From positions 878,001 through 942,000 of the forward strand of contig NZ_CP071527.1 in NCBI RefSeq assembly GCF_023921225.1: a DNA stretch of 64,000 nt, given 5' to 3'. Position 1 is the stretch's first letter. Each line of letters starts with the position of its first letter. The DNA is from Legionella lytica. Lineage in GTDB: Bacteria > Pseudomonadota > Gammaproteobacteria > Legionellales > Legionellaceae. Below the pieces are notes generated by a model. That model made no database searches and was not told where the DNA came from. It worked only from the letters and a program-made list of their open reading frames with translations. A program made the translations under genes and the position numbers. Positions 27,484 through 36,398 of the stretch are shown piece by piece.

Positions 27484-28947
27484 ATGCTTAATACTTCACC
27501 AAGCCGCCTCATTGTAGGCGGTATCCTAATGGCCTGTGCTGGGACTGTTTTAGCTAAGGAAACTGTACAATCGACTGTGTTAACTATCAAAAAATACCCT
27601 ATTACGGTAGATGGTAAAAAAACACAACTGTTTCGTATCGAGCAGCCTGATGGCACCTGGGGTTATCATGGCGTGGAGGGGGACTTTTTTGATGCAGTGG
27701 TAAAAAACACAACAGACAAGCCTACTGTAATCCACTGGCATGGTCTTATAGTACCTAATAATCAGGATGGGGTTCCTTATGTAACACAACAGCCTATTCC
27801 TCCCGGTGGCGAATATCATTATCGGTTCAAACTCAAGCAATCAGGAACATACTGGATGCATTCACATCATGACCTACAGGTGCAACAATTTCTATCCGCA
27901 CCGTTTGTCATTAGCGAACCGCAAGAGGACAAAACAACGAAACAAGTCACGTTATTTATTGGCGATTTCAGTTACAAATCTCCAGAGGCTATTTTTTCTG
28001 AATTAAAAAAAGGAAACATGACTCATTCTGATGCTCATATGAATCACAACGCCATGGCGAACATGGATTCGATGAAAATGGATAAACCTGCCGCTGATTT
28101 GAATGATGTGACTTATGATGCGTTTCTTACCAATTATCATACGCTAAAAAATCCAGAAATTGTCACTGTAACTCCGGGGCAAATAGTTCGTCTTCGTCTG
28201 ATTGCAGGTTCTGCAATGACTAATTTTTTTGTAAACACGGGAGCCTTGGAAGCTCAAGCGATTGCTGCTGATGGGCAAAAAATAACACCGTTTAATGGCA
28301 CTGAGTTTCAGTTGGCTGTGGGACAACGCATGGATGTGTTAGTCACAATTCCTAAACAAGGAGGAACTTATCCTATTCTTGCTCAAGGAGAGGGCACATC
28401 AATGCAAACCGGATTAATTCTAACGACAGATAAAACAAAAATAAACACGCTATCAGAAACAACAAAGAATACAGCTGGTGCTTTAAACTATGATCAGGAA
28501 TTTAAGCTTCATGCTCTCGCACCACTTAAGAAAATGAATCCAGGACAGACATTGACTGTCAATTTGGAGGGAGCAATGAGGCCTTATTCCTGGACTATAA
28601 ACAAACAAGCCTGGCCTGAGATTAAGCCCTTACTTGTAGCCCCCAATAAACGAATAGAGATGGTATTTGTCAATAAAACCGCGATGGCGCATCCCATGCA
28701 TTTACATGGGCACGTGTTTCAGGTGACTGAAATTGATGGAAAACAATTATCAAATGGGGCTATGAGAGACACTGTTTTAGTACTGCCTAAGTCTACGGTT
28801 AAAGTTCAATTTGATAGTGATAATCCCGGAAATTGGATGATGCATTGTCATATGCTCTATCATCAAGAAAGTGGCATGATGACTTTAATGTCTTATGATG
28901 GAGTAAAATTACCTGATTTAAGCTCTCATCATATCAGTGAATTATAA
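27484..28947 (+). CDS. Exported multicopper oxidase (CueO/laccase-like)
   Basis: 487 residues from ATG 27484, with AAAAGG 6 bp upstream; the open frame extends further 5' but would skip the signal peptide. After the Sec-type signal (ending TVLAKE) the four copper motifs appear in order: HWHGL, WMHSHHD, HPMHLHGH and HCHMLYHQESGMM, giving type 1, 2 and 3 copper ligands. A Met/His-rich loop (MTHSDAHMNHNAM and following, about residues 179-203) resembles Cu(I)-binding loops of CueO. It should oxidise Cu(I) to less toxic Cu(II) in the periplasm and completes the copper operon. Confidence 0.92.
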   Translation: MLNTSPSRLIVGGILMACAGTVLAKETVQSTVLTIKKYPITVDGKKTQLFRIEQPDGTWGYHGVEGDFFDAVVKNTTDKPTVIHWHGLIVPNNQDGVPYVTQQPIPPGGEYHYRFKLKQSGTYWMHSHHDLQVQQFLSAPFVISEPQEDKTTKQVTLFIGDFSYKSPEAIFSELKKGNMTHSDAHMNHNAMANMDSMKMDKPAADLNDVTYDAFLTNYHTLKNPEIVTVTPGQIVRLRLIAGSAMTNFFVNTGALEAQAIAADGQKITPFNGTEFQLAVGQRMDVLVTIPKQGGTYPILAQGEGTSMQTGLILTTDKTKINTLSETTKNTAGALNYDQEFKLHALAPLKKMNPGQTLTVNLEGAMRPYSWTINKQAWPEIKPLLVAPNKRIEMVFVNKTAMAHPMHLHGHVFQVTEIDGKQLSNGAMRDTVLVLPKSTVKVQFDSDNPGNWMMHCHMLYHQESGMMTLMSYDGVKLPDLSSHHISEL

Positions 28948-29184
28948 TTTGGATATATTGATAGAAGGATAGTCACCTAATAAAGAAGAAATGCACTTTA
29001 TGATGAAGTTATAAGTAAGAAATTACATTATGGATAATTCAACTGGTATCGTCTTACTTGTTCATGGAGCATGTTACATTTATAAACTAAGTCAAATAGT
29101 GGATTATTATCATTAACCAATGGTTTGATTAGCAGATTTTTCGTTTGACGGGGCAAATAAATTAAATCGTACCAAACAAATAAT
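28948..29184. other. Spacer between copper cargo and traKLM
   Basis: No gene or RNA is evident. This is the junction of two convergent transcription units, the copper operon from the left and traKLM from the right. The traKLM terminator lies at its right end. Confidence 0.5.
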
Positions 29185-29208
29185 TTGAGGCCAAATTAGT
29201 GGCCTCAA
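29178..29208 (-). terminator. Rho-independent terminator of traKLM
   Basis: A 9-bp stem, TTGAGGCCA (29185-29193) and TGGCCTCAA (29200-29208), with a 6-base loop. On the minus strand it is followed by ATTATTTG, a weak U-tract. It lies 43 bp beyond the traM stop. Confidence 0.65.
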
Positions 29209-29250
29209 GTCAGTATTTACTAGTCAATACCAAAGTAAAACACAATTACA

Positions 29251-29694
29251 TTACAGCATTTTCGTACAGAATAAGAAAATCATACAAGAGGCAATAAAAA
29301 ATGTGGCAGATGATACCAATGCTACCCGACTGAATTTTTGTGTCCTTTGCGTTAAGAATTGGGCTTCATTCAATGAGTCGGAGATCAATTTTTTAATAGT
29401 TTGAACCGATTCTTTAGTAGATTCATGCAGCAATCTGGTTATTGCTTCTTTACTACTAGCCAATGCCGCATTGAGAACCTTTTCAGATTTTTCTTTGGCA
29501 TCATCTTTCCATCGTGAGGAAATGTCTTCCATTTCCTCTTGGAACAGTCTCAGCAGATCCTGTTGGGCTTTTCGATTTTCCTCAATCAGTTGTTCATTCA
29601 TAGTCTGAAGCATGAGGATTGGATCATCTTTACCCAAAAGTACACCATGTTTGACAGCGATGTCTTGAACGATTTTATCAAGTTTCTCTGACAT
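29251..29694 (-). CDS. traM: TraM-like conjugation protein
   Basis: 147 residues, helical and charged, with a probable coiled coil (residues about 30-105) and a single C-terminal membrane anchor (VALVSSATFFIASCMIFLF). Position after traK and traL and the small size match IncP TraM, whose biochemical role is poorly defined. The start overlaps the traL stop by one base. A decayed second copy of its 3' end lies at 11752-11922. Confidence 0.7.
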   Translation of the reverse strand: MSEKLDKIVQDIAVKHGVLLGKDDPILMLQTMNEQLIEENRKAQQDLLRLFQEEMEDISSRWKDDAKEKSEKVLNAALASSKEAITRLLHESTKESVQTIKKLISDSLNEAQFLTQRTQKFSRVALVSSATFFIASCMIFLFCTKML

Positions 29695-30419
29695 TAGATC
29701 ACCCTGGCGCTATCCAGCTGTTCAAATAGTTGATCGCGAACGATTTTTAAACGTTGACGGGTCATAATGCTTTTCTCTGGCGTAGCCAGGACTTCATCGA
29801 AGGTCAGCTTTTGTTGAAGCATTTCGGTTAGATCTCTGCCGTATGTTTCTTTTTTTAGATCGGGGATTTGAATCAAGGCTGATATTCTGTCTTTATTATC
29901 TCGGTAGGCTTTCAGTTGTTCAAATGCTTTTCCTTCATGCTCTATGGCTCCCCAATAGGGATTGAGCCAGACTACAAACTGAGCTTCATTTGCAAACTGG
30001 TCAATCAGTTGTGCAAAGCCATTAATGGTATCGAATAAAGCCTGGCCTCCGGTGATGACAGTATGAATCACCATTTCATGGCCTAGTTCCTTTAACAACG
30101 CGGGAACTTGGTTGCTGATGAGGTAATGAGATAGCGGTACAAAAGAACTGGCACCGTTGTCAATGACTACATCATTGGTTGTGGAGGCAATTTTTTCAAT
30201 GAGAGCATCAAAAAGACGGGGGTTAATTTCATCACCACTCATAACTTGAATATGATCGACGTTTAGAGCCTTAAAGCCATGAAAGGTTGAATTGATAGGG
30301 TCGGTGTCAATACACAGCGGAGTGTGACCTTTGTGTTGTTTGTATTGTGCGGTTGTTGCTGAAATAAATGATTTGCCGACACCGCCTTTTCCCTGCAGTG
30401 TGATATGTATTTTTGCCAT
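29694..30419 (-). CDS. traL: TraL-like ParA-type ATPase
   Basis: 241 residues with a deviant Walker A at the N terminus (LQGKGGVGKSFISA) and the ParA/MinD fold. It overlaps traK and traM by one base each, giving a tightly coupled traK-traL-traM unit that runs leftward from the oriT region exactly as in IncP plasmids. TraL-like ATPases accompany relaxosome genes; their action is unclear. Confidence 0.8.
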   Translation of the reverse strand: MAKIHITLQGKGGVGKSFISATTAQYKQHKGHTPLCIDTDPINSTFHGFKALNVDHIQVMSGDEINPRLFDALIEKIASTTNDVVIDNGASSFVPLSHYLISNQVPALLKELGHEMVIHTVITGGQALFDTINGFAQLIDQFANEAQFVVWLNPYWGAIEHEGKAFEQLKAYRDNKDRISALIQIPDLKKETYGRDLTEMLQQKLTFDEVLATPEKSIMTRQRLKIVRDQLFEQLDSARVI

Positions 30420-30763
30420 TACAAGAGTTCCTCCAAGTTGGGTTTGGGATTAAAAGTAAAACCGCGAATTTCAGTTTTTGTTTTACTTTTAGCCTTTTCA
30501 TCTTCCTTGGTGTTTTCCTGCATAGATGGCTTTTTTTCTGCAGCAATCAAACGTGCTACATAGCCACAAAAAGTTTTATATGAAAATGAGATTTTGCCTT
30601 CCTCAACTAATGTTTCCCAGACAAGCTTTATAGACCAGCCGTCAGCTAGCGCTGAAGCGATATCATTTTTTAATGCAAGAAATGCGGCTTTATTTACAGA
30701 TTTAGCAGAGGCTTTTCTTAACATTTGCTTTGCTGCGATTCGTTCGCTGAGGGAGTTTCCCAT
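30419..30763 (-). CDS. traK: TraK-like oriT-binding protein
   Basis: 114 residues, basic. An N-terminal helical DNA-binding region is recognisable (LVWETLVEEGKISFSYKTF near residues 47-65), and the C-terminal tail is Lys/Glu-rich. In IncP plasmids TraK binds intrinsically curved oriT DNA and is the first gene transcribed away from oriT; the gene has the same place and direction here. Divergent traJ starts 393 bp away, with oriT between. Confidence 0.72.
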   Translation of the reverse strand: MGNSLSERIAAKQMLRKASAKSVNKAAFLALKNDIASALADGWSIKLVWETLVEEGKISFSYKTFCGYVARLIAAEKKPSMQENTKEDEKAKSKTKTEIRGFTFNPKPNLEELL

Positions 30764-30997
30764 GTCATACCATCAACTTATTATTATTCTCTTTCTGATG
30801 GTACAAATTATTTTGTTGCCGTGCAATGAGTTAAGTTATTTTATTTCCTTTTGGCGTAATTAAATATCCTATTAAACGCATAAATATGTAATTTATCGTA
30901 ATTATTGGTAATTATTAGAAATTAATTTGGTTTTAAAACAAATAGCCTTGAAATTACATAAAATTACCTGATAGTATGCTATTAGATGAACTTAAAA

Positions 30998-31082
30998 CGC
31001 AGGGCAAGATAGGTGAAGTTAGCTAACCAGCAGGCTGGCTACCAAACTTCACAAATCTTATTCGCACCTTCGGTGCTCAACG
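30998..31082. other. IncP-type origin of transfer (oriT)
   Basis: The region between traK and traJ carries a recognisable RP4-like oriT. On the minus strand CTTCACCTATCTTG-CCC matches the IncP nick region, placing nic between 31004 and 31005. Next to it is an inverted repeat, GTGAAGTT (31013-31020) and AACTTCAC (31045-31052), the TraJ site in RP4. Then comes CTTATTCGCACC with a small hairpin GCACC-TTC-GGTGC (31064-31076), also near-identical to RP4. Its presence with traI/traJ intact argues that the element can be mobilised. Confidence 0.9.
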
Positions 31083-31156
31083 AAAAACCTGTGTTTTGAG
31101 GTCAAATCAATACCCAAAGGATTGCATAACCACTTTATTAAGAGGTCAGCATCCTT

Positions 31157-31510
31157 ATGGACGATAAAAGCAAATCCCCCACTCGAAAAAACGGGCGCCA
31201 TCTCCGTGTGCCAGTTCTTCCCAATGAAGAAAAACAAATTAAAGCCAATGCCGCCAGTGTTGGTTTGTCGATTGCCGAATATTTAAGACGAATCAGCCTT
31301 GGTTACCAGTTGCAAAGCGCTATAGATAAAGACCATATTCTTCAGCTTGCCAAAATCAATGCCGATGTTGGCAGGCTTGGTGGCTTGTTAAAACTCTGGT
31401 TGACTCAGGATAAGCGTGTTGCCCATTTTGACTATGCTACGGTAATGACGCTGCTCAAGAAAATCAGGGTGTTGCAGGAAGCTATGTTCGATGTGGTGAA
31501 AAAGTTATGA
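31157..31510 (+). CDS. traJ: TraJ-like relaxosome accessory protein
   Basis: 117 residues with an N-terminal ribbon-helix-helix domain (RHLRVPVLPNEEKQIKANAA, then GLSIAEYLRR) and a helical C terminus. This is the MobC/TraJ type that binds the oriT inverted repeat and guides the relaxase. It overlaps traI by 4 bp and is transcribed away from oriT. A GAGGT site lies upstream of ATG 31157. Confidence 0.87.
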   Translation: MDDKSKSPTRKNGRHLRVPVLPNEEKQIKANAASVGLSIAEYLRRISLGYQLQSAIDKDHILQLAKINADVGRLGGLLKLWLTQDKRVAHFDYATVMTLLKKIRVLQEAMFDVVKKL

Positions 31511-33330
31511 TTATTCGTCATATCCCTATGAAGACAGCGCGGTTAAGTAGCTTTGCCGGTCTCGTTCAATACATCACTGATCCCCAGGATAAACAGGAAC
31601 GGGTGGGCAAGATTAGCCTGACTAATTGTAACAGCATCGATCCGGCCTGGGCTGTTCAGGAAATATTGGCGACTCAGGCCAAAAATCAACGGGCTACCGC
31701 AGACAAAACATATCACTTATTGATCTCCTTCGCCTCAGGGGAAATCCTGTCTGATAATCTGTTGAATACTATCGAAGATCGGGTTGTGTCCTCTATTGGG
31801 TTTAAAGAGCACAAAAGAATCAGTACCATCCACCACGACACGGATAATCTTCACATCCATGTTGCCATCAATAAAATCCATCCTAAAACCTTCAACATGA
31901 TTGAGCCATACAGAGCCTACAGAACATTCGCTGAAGTGGCCACCTGCCTGGAAATTGAGTTTGGACTGCAAACAACCAACCATCAAACTCGAAAAGGACG
32001 GTCGGAAAATATAGCCGATGATATGGAACAGCATGCCGGTATAGAAAGCTTGATCAACTGGATGAAACGCCATTGCAAGGATCAAATGGAGGCAGCTGCG
32101 AGCTGGTATGAGTTACACCGAATATTGGAAGCGCATAGCCTAACCATAAAACTCAGAGCTAATGGATTTGTTTTCTGTGACAAGAAGGGACTTATAGTTA
32201 AAGCCAGTTCTGTTTCCCGTAATTTTTCCAAAAAGAACCTGCTGGCCAAACTGGGGGAATTTATACCCGTCTCATTTCAAGCTAAGACTGCTTCGCAAAA
32301 CACTTATCGTTATGAACCGCTTAATAAGACCCAATCTAATTCCGAGCTATATGCCCGTTATCGTGATGAACGGCTTAATAACAAAACCATCCTTGCAGAC
32401 AAGCTCAAAAACCTGCGGACAGCCAAGATCTGTGCCATTGAAAAAGTCAAAAAGCGAGCCAGGTTAAAACGAAAGGCCTTGAAATTAATGAGGATGCCGA
32501 GCATTCAGAAAAAAATTCTGTATGGGCAAATCAGCAAGACTCTCCTGGAGGAGATTGCGAAAATCCGCAACAACTATTCCGCTCAACGCCAACAGCATAT
32601 TGATGGACATCAAAATCGAACTTGGGCTGATTGGTTGAGGTATAAGGCAGAGAATGGTGATCAAGATGCTTTGACCGCAATGCGTTCTCAAAATCGAAAG
32701 AACAAAGGCAAATACTCCATATCCGGGGGCAGGGCAGATACTGCTTCAGCCGATTTTAATATTCTTGATTCAATCACCAAGGAAGGTACAGAAATATACA
32801 AATATGGCAAAACGGTCATCAGAAATAATGGCCATGAAATCAAAATTTCCAGAGGCGCTTTTATTGACTCATTAAAAAAGGCGCTAGAAATGGCTCAACG
32901 ACAATACGGCAATTGCATTCGGGTCAACGGCTCACCGCTATTTAAAAAAATCATCCTGCAAATCGTGATCCAACACAACCTGCCAATCACCTTTGCTGAT
33001 CCGGATGTGGAAGCCCAACGAATTAAACTCAAACAGGGGACTGATAATGAACATCCAAGACGAAACCGATATGGCCATGGAAGAAGAATTGCTGCAAACG
33101 ATGAAACTGTTGGAGCAAGAGGCAGAAAAAAGCGAGGCAAAACAAGAACAAAGCCCAACTCTCACCGTGCTCGACGCAGCTCGCCGGCCGAAAATCAAAA
33201 CGGCATGCGAGACCTGTCCCAACTCGATGTGGTTCAGTTCGCCGAACGAGGTGAAGTGTTATTGCAGGATCATGCACATGATCAGTTGGAGCGGGAAAGA
33301 CTCAAACCTGATAACCATGTGCGATGGTAA
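31507..33330 (+). CDS. traI: TraI relaxase (MOBP family)
   Basis: 607 residues. The N-terminal relaxase domain has the catalytic tyrosine Y22 in FAGLVQYITD, at the same position as in RP4 TraI, and the metal-binding motif HHDTDNLHIHVAINKIHP (from H109, with H116 and H118). It cleaves the transferred strand at oriT and pilots it to the coupling protein. The C-terminal part is basic and less conserved, and ends in a low-complexity Arg-rich region that overlaps a second gene in another frame. Shorter than RP4 TraI (732), within the range for ICE relaxases. Confidence 0.93.
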   Translation: MIIRHIPMKTARLSSFAGLVQYITDPQDKQERVGKISLTNCNSIDPAWAVQEILATQAKNQRATADKTYHLLISFASGEILSDNLLNTIEDRVVSSIGFKEHKRISTIHHDTDNLHIHVAINKIHPKTFNMIEPYRAYRTFAEVATCLEIEFGLQTTNHQTRKGRSENIADDMEQHAGIESLINWMKRHCKDQMEAAASWYELHRILEAHSLTIKLRANGFVFCDKKGLIVKASSVSRNFSKKNLLAKLGEFIPVSFQAKTASQNTYRYEPLNKTQSNSELYARYRDERLNNKTILADKLKNLRTAKICAIEKVKKRARLKRKALKLMRMPSIQKKILYGQISKTLLEEIAKIRNNYSAQRQQHIDGHQNRTWADWLRYKAENGDQDALTAMRSQNRKNKGKYSISGGRADTASADFNILDSITKEGTEIYKYGKTVIRNNGHEIKISRGAFIDSLKKALEMAQRQYGNCIRVNGSPLFKKIILQIVIQHNLPITFADPDVEAQRIKLKQGTDNEHPRRNRYGHGRRIAANDETVGARGRKKRGKTRTKPNSHRARRSSPAENQNGMRDLSQLDVVQFAERGEVLLQDHAHDQLERERLKPDNHVRW

Positions 33331-33337
33331 TTTTTAG
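33047..33337 (+). CDS. traH: TraH-like protein nested in the 3' end of traI
   Basis: 96 residues in a frame different from traI, starting at ATG 33047 with an AGGGGA ribosome site seven bases upstream and ending 7 bp past the traI stop. The N-terminal half is acidic (MNIQDETDMAMEEELLQTMK). The C-terminal half has a cysteine cluster (ACETCPNSMW, KCYCRIMH, MC) that looks like a metal-binding or disulfide-bonded module. In RP4 the acidic protein TraH, which stabilises the relaxosome, is likewise encoded inside traI. The position and acidic start support that reading; the Cys-rich tail is not something I can match to RP4 TraH, so this part is uncertain. Confidence 0.68.
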   Translation: MNIQDETDMAMEEELLQTMKLLEQEAEKSEAKQEQSPTLTVLDAARRPKIKTACETCPNSMWFSSPNEVKCYCRIMHMISWSGKDSNLITMCDGNF

Positions 33338-33459
33338 GCTAAATGGCTTCTTTGAAGGGGCATCAGTATTAGAGTCTTTTGACCTCTACTGTTAATTTGT
33401 GTCAAAGTAATCATCTTACGATGAGTTGCTTATCATTATTTTTAAGGAGGAAACTATAG

Positions 33460-34182
33460 ATGTCATCTGAGCTATTAAATCGCCGAAATTTTCTTAAAAA
33501 AGCGGCTCTAGTGGTTGGTGGCTCATTAATAGCCAGCCCCCTGCTTTTAGCAAGCCCAATCCTCAATCTTGATAAAAAAGAGGAAGAAGAAGTCTCCCCT
33601 AATGAGGACTTAATGAGGGAGCATGGTATCCTGCGCCGCATCATTCTTATTTATCGGGAAGCCATTCATCGAATGAATGAAAAACAGGAGTTAAATCCTG
33701 CCCTTATTAATAAATCAGCCACCATCATTCGGCATTTTATTGAAGAGTATCATGAAAAACTTGAAGAAAATTTTCTGTTTCCACGGTTTGAAAAGAAAGG
33801 TCGGCTGGTTGATTTGGTAAGCACCCTTAAAATTCAGCATCAGGCAGGAAGGAAATTAACCGATTACATTTTAGAAGCATCAAGTTCGAAACACTTTAAA
33901 TCCCATAATAAGAATTTTATCGAAGTCTTATATCAATTCATTAACATGTATGAGTCACATGCGGCAAGAGAGGATACGGTTCTGTTCCCCGCTTTCAAGG
34001 CTATTGTTTCAGACAGCGAATACCAGGAAATGGGTGAGCAATTTGAAGAAGAAGAGCATAAACGATTCGGTAAAGATGGATTTGATGGGATGGTGTCCCA
34101 AGTAGAAGCGATTGAAAAGGAATTACATATTTATGACCTCGCAAAATTTACGCCCCAATCCATTTTCGGAGAAAAGATTTGA
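33460..34182 (+). CDS. Tat-exported hemerythrin-domain protein
   Basis: 240 residues. The N terminus has a twin-arginine signal (NRRNFLKKAA followed by a hydrophobic stretch and ASP), implying folded export to the periplasm. The mature part is a hemerythrin HHE four-helix bundle with spaced ligands: EHGILRR, HFIEEYHEKLEE, then HQAGR, YESHAAREDTVLFP and EEEEHKRF. Hemerythrins bind a di-iron centre and O2 or handle oxidative stress; Tat export fits a cofactor inserted in the cytosol. It is the first gene of a four-gene cargo block between traI and the primase gene. Confidence 0.88.
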   Translation: MSSELLNRRNFLKKAALVVGGSLIASPLLLASPILNLDKKEEEEVSPNEDLMREHGILRRIILIYREAIHRMNEKQELNPALINKSATIIRHFIEEYHEKLEENFLFPRFEKKGRLVDLVSTLKIQHQAGRKLTDYILEASSSKHFKSHNKNFIEVLYQFINMYESHAAREDTVLFPAFKAIVSDSEYQEMGEQFEEEEHKRFGKDGFDGMVSQVEAIEKELHIYDLAKFTPQSIFGEKI

Positions 34183-34350
34183 TTGTTTTTTGGCCGAATA
34201 ACTTTTAATGGCAGGGCTAATATTAGTTTTATATTTTCCTGAAAAACTGGTGAAAGGAGTAGTGGGAAACTTTGGTCAGTTTTGTAATTTCTACCTTTTT
34301 CATCAATGTTGTCTTCACTAAAGAAAAATAATGAGGAGGTTAAGTCTAAA

Positions 34351-34944
34351 ATGGAGCATCTAAACTTCAATTGGTTTCATCAAATTAATGCCAGTGAAAA
34401 CATATCCAACTATCAGTTGTGGGTTGGTATTTTTACCGCGAAATATCTCGTCTTTTTTATTGTGATAGGGCTTGTGTTCATATGGGTACTAGGTGACTCA
34501 AAAAAGCGCTATACTCTATTTTTAGCATTTGGCGCTAGTTTATTTGCATTACTCATTAATTGGGGAATTAGTCTCCTATGGTTTCATCCGCGACCATTTA
34601 TGTTGGGTATTGGACATACTTACCTTCCTCATGCCCCAGATAGTTCATTTCCCAGTGATCACTTTACAGCTCTCTGTGCTATTTGTTTCGTTTATCTGTG
34701 GCGGGAATCAACGGAAGCTATAACAAGTTTTATACTTGTATTGTCGTCTTTTTTGGTTGGTTGGGCTCGTATTTATGTGGGTGTGCATTTTCCTTTTGAT
34801 ATGTTAGGAGGTGCTATTGTTGCTTTGCTTTCTGCAAGCATCATAATTTATATTTCCCCCCTAATTCATCAATATGTATTTCCACTTTCTGAGCAACTTC
34901 ACGAAATAGTATTTGTAAAACTAATACGTAAACAAGTGAAGTGA
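34351..34944 (+). CDS. PAP2-family membrane phosphatase (BcrC-like)
   Basis: 197 residues from ATG 34351, with AGGAGG about 11 bp upstream; a start at 34306 is possible. Five to six membrane segments surround the PAP2 catalytic motifs KKRYTLFLAFG (motif 1 is diverged), PSDHFTAL and GWARIYVGVHFPFDMLGG, the last with the nucleophile histidine. Closest in layout to undecaprenyl-diphosphatase BcrC, which recycles the peptidoglycan lipid carrier and can give bacitracin tolerance. Substrate is inference. Confidence 0.85.
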   Translation: MEHLNFNWFHQINASENISNYQLWVGIFTAKYLVFFIVIGLVFIWVLGDSKKRYTLFLAFGASLFALLINWGISLLWFHPRPFMLGIGHTYLPHAPDSSFPSDHFTALCAICFVYLWRESTEAITSFILVLSSFLVGWARIYVGVHFPFDMLGGAIVALLSASIIIYISPLIHQYVFPLSEQLHEIVFVKLIRKQVK

Positions 34945-34991
34945 TAAAAAGTTAAGAGTTATTCGATTAGATAAACAATTATTAATCTGGT

Positions 34992-36209
34992 TTAATGCCA
35001 TCCTAATCCGGCCGATACTGCACAAAAAAGGACAACAATCCATGCTGGAACCCGCCAAAATTGGAGCAAAAGAAAAGCAGTCATTGCTAACAAATAATCA
35101 TTTAACGAAAAAATAGCACTGGTCCAAACGGGTTGGTAAAATGCGGTTAATAACAAACCTACCACTGATGCGTTTATTCCCAGTATGGCTCTTTGCATGG
35201 AAGGATGTTGGCGCAGGTTTGCCCATAAAGGTAATGCTCCAATTATCAATAAAAATGAAGGCAAAAAGATAGCAACTAAGGCAATGCTCGCGCCAAGCCA
35301 TCCATTTGGTGTGCTTGTCGACACCGCACCAAGGAATGCTGCGAATGTAAAAAGAGGCCCAGGTAGAGCTTGAGCAGCCCCATATCCTGCAAGAAAAAGA
35401 GAGTTATCGACCCAACCATTCGGAACAACCTTGGCTTGCAACAGAGGTAAAACCACATGTCCCCCACCAAAGACCAAAGAACCAGCTCGATAAAAGGATT
35501 CAAATAATTGCATAGGATAGCTTGCGATATAAAAAGACAAAATCGGTAGCAAAGTGAGTAAAATAAAAAAAGTAAGCAACACAATAATCCCTGTGCGTCT
35601 ACTAAGATTAATTCTCAACTCACTGGTAGGAAGTGATTTTTCAGGAGAAAGAAAAAACAAACCAAAAAGACCGCCAAGCACTATCATCGCTATTTGTCCA
35701 CTGGCATAAGGAATGATGCTTGAACCAATGCAAGCCAACACTGCAAGGCTTGCTCTTGTTTTGTCAGGACATAAAGAAACGCTCATGCCCCAAAGTGCTT
35801 GAGCAACAACTGCCACAGCAACTACTTTCAAACCATGAATCCAGGGAGGATTATCATGAATACCCATCTTGATAAGAGCAAGGCCAAATATCACCATCAG
35901 CAAAGCAGAAGGTAGAGTAAATCCAAGCCAGGCAGCTATGGCACCTCGAACGCCACCTTTTGACAGGCCAAGTGCAATACCCACTTGGCTACTCGCTGGT
36001 CCTGGCAAAAATTGACATAATGCAACCAAATCAGCATAGGCATGGTCACTCAGCCATTTTAATCGACCTACAAACTCATCACGGAAATAACCAAGATGCG
36101 CTATGGGACCACCAAAGCTAATGCATCCCAATTTTAAAAAAATCAGAAAAATGCTCGTTATGGTTACCCGTTCCTTTTTATACTTTTGGTCAATCAATGA
36201 TTTCTCCAT
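34992..36209 (-). CDS. chrA: Chromate transporter ChrA
   Basis: 405 residues from ATG 36209 (a GTG at 36215 is an alternative). It is a bidomain CHR protein: each half begins with the CHR pattern, GCISFGGPIAHLGYFRDEFV and later GSLVFGGGHVVLPLLQAKVV, and carries a GPxSQVGIALG- or GPLFTFAAFLG-type motif. These proteins export chromate from the cytosol. The gene is on the opposite strand to its neighbours, so it has its own promoter. It adds chromate to the copper cargo. Confidence 0.92.
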   Translation of the reverse strand: MEKSLIDQKYKKERVTITSIFLIFLKLGCISFGGPIAHLGYFRDEFVGRLKWLSDHAYADLVALCQFLPGPASSQVGIALGLSKGGVRGAIAAWLGFTLPSALLMVIFGLALIKMGIHDNPPWIHGLKVVAVAVVAQALWGMSVSLCPDKTRASLAVLACIGSSIIPYASGQIAMIVLGGLFGLFFLSPEKSLPTSELRINLSRRTGIIVLLTFFILLTLLPILSFYIASYPMQLFESFYRAGSLVFGGGHVVLPLLQAKVVPNGWVDNSLFLAGYGAAQALPGPLFTFAAFLGAVSTSTPNGWLGASIALVAIFLPSFLLIIGALPLWANLRQHPSMQRAILGINASVVGLLLTAFYQPVWTSAIFSLNDYLLAMTAFLLLQFWRVPAWIVVLFCAVSAGLGWH

Positions 36210-36398
36210 TAGCACAGGGGCTTTTCTCTTCTATTCAATAGGAATAGCTGTTTATAATAATTTAGTCTCAAGAGGCAAAGTCTACAATAAAAATATCATT
36301 AAATGATGAGGTTGCACAGAAACCAATATCTCCTCCATACTAAACGATAATTTTTGCAACTGTTTTTCATAACGACCATAAAAAAGGAAATGTAACGA

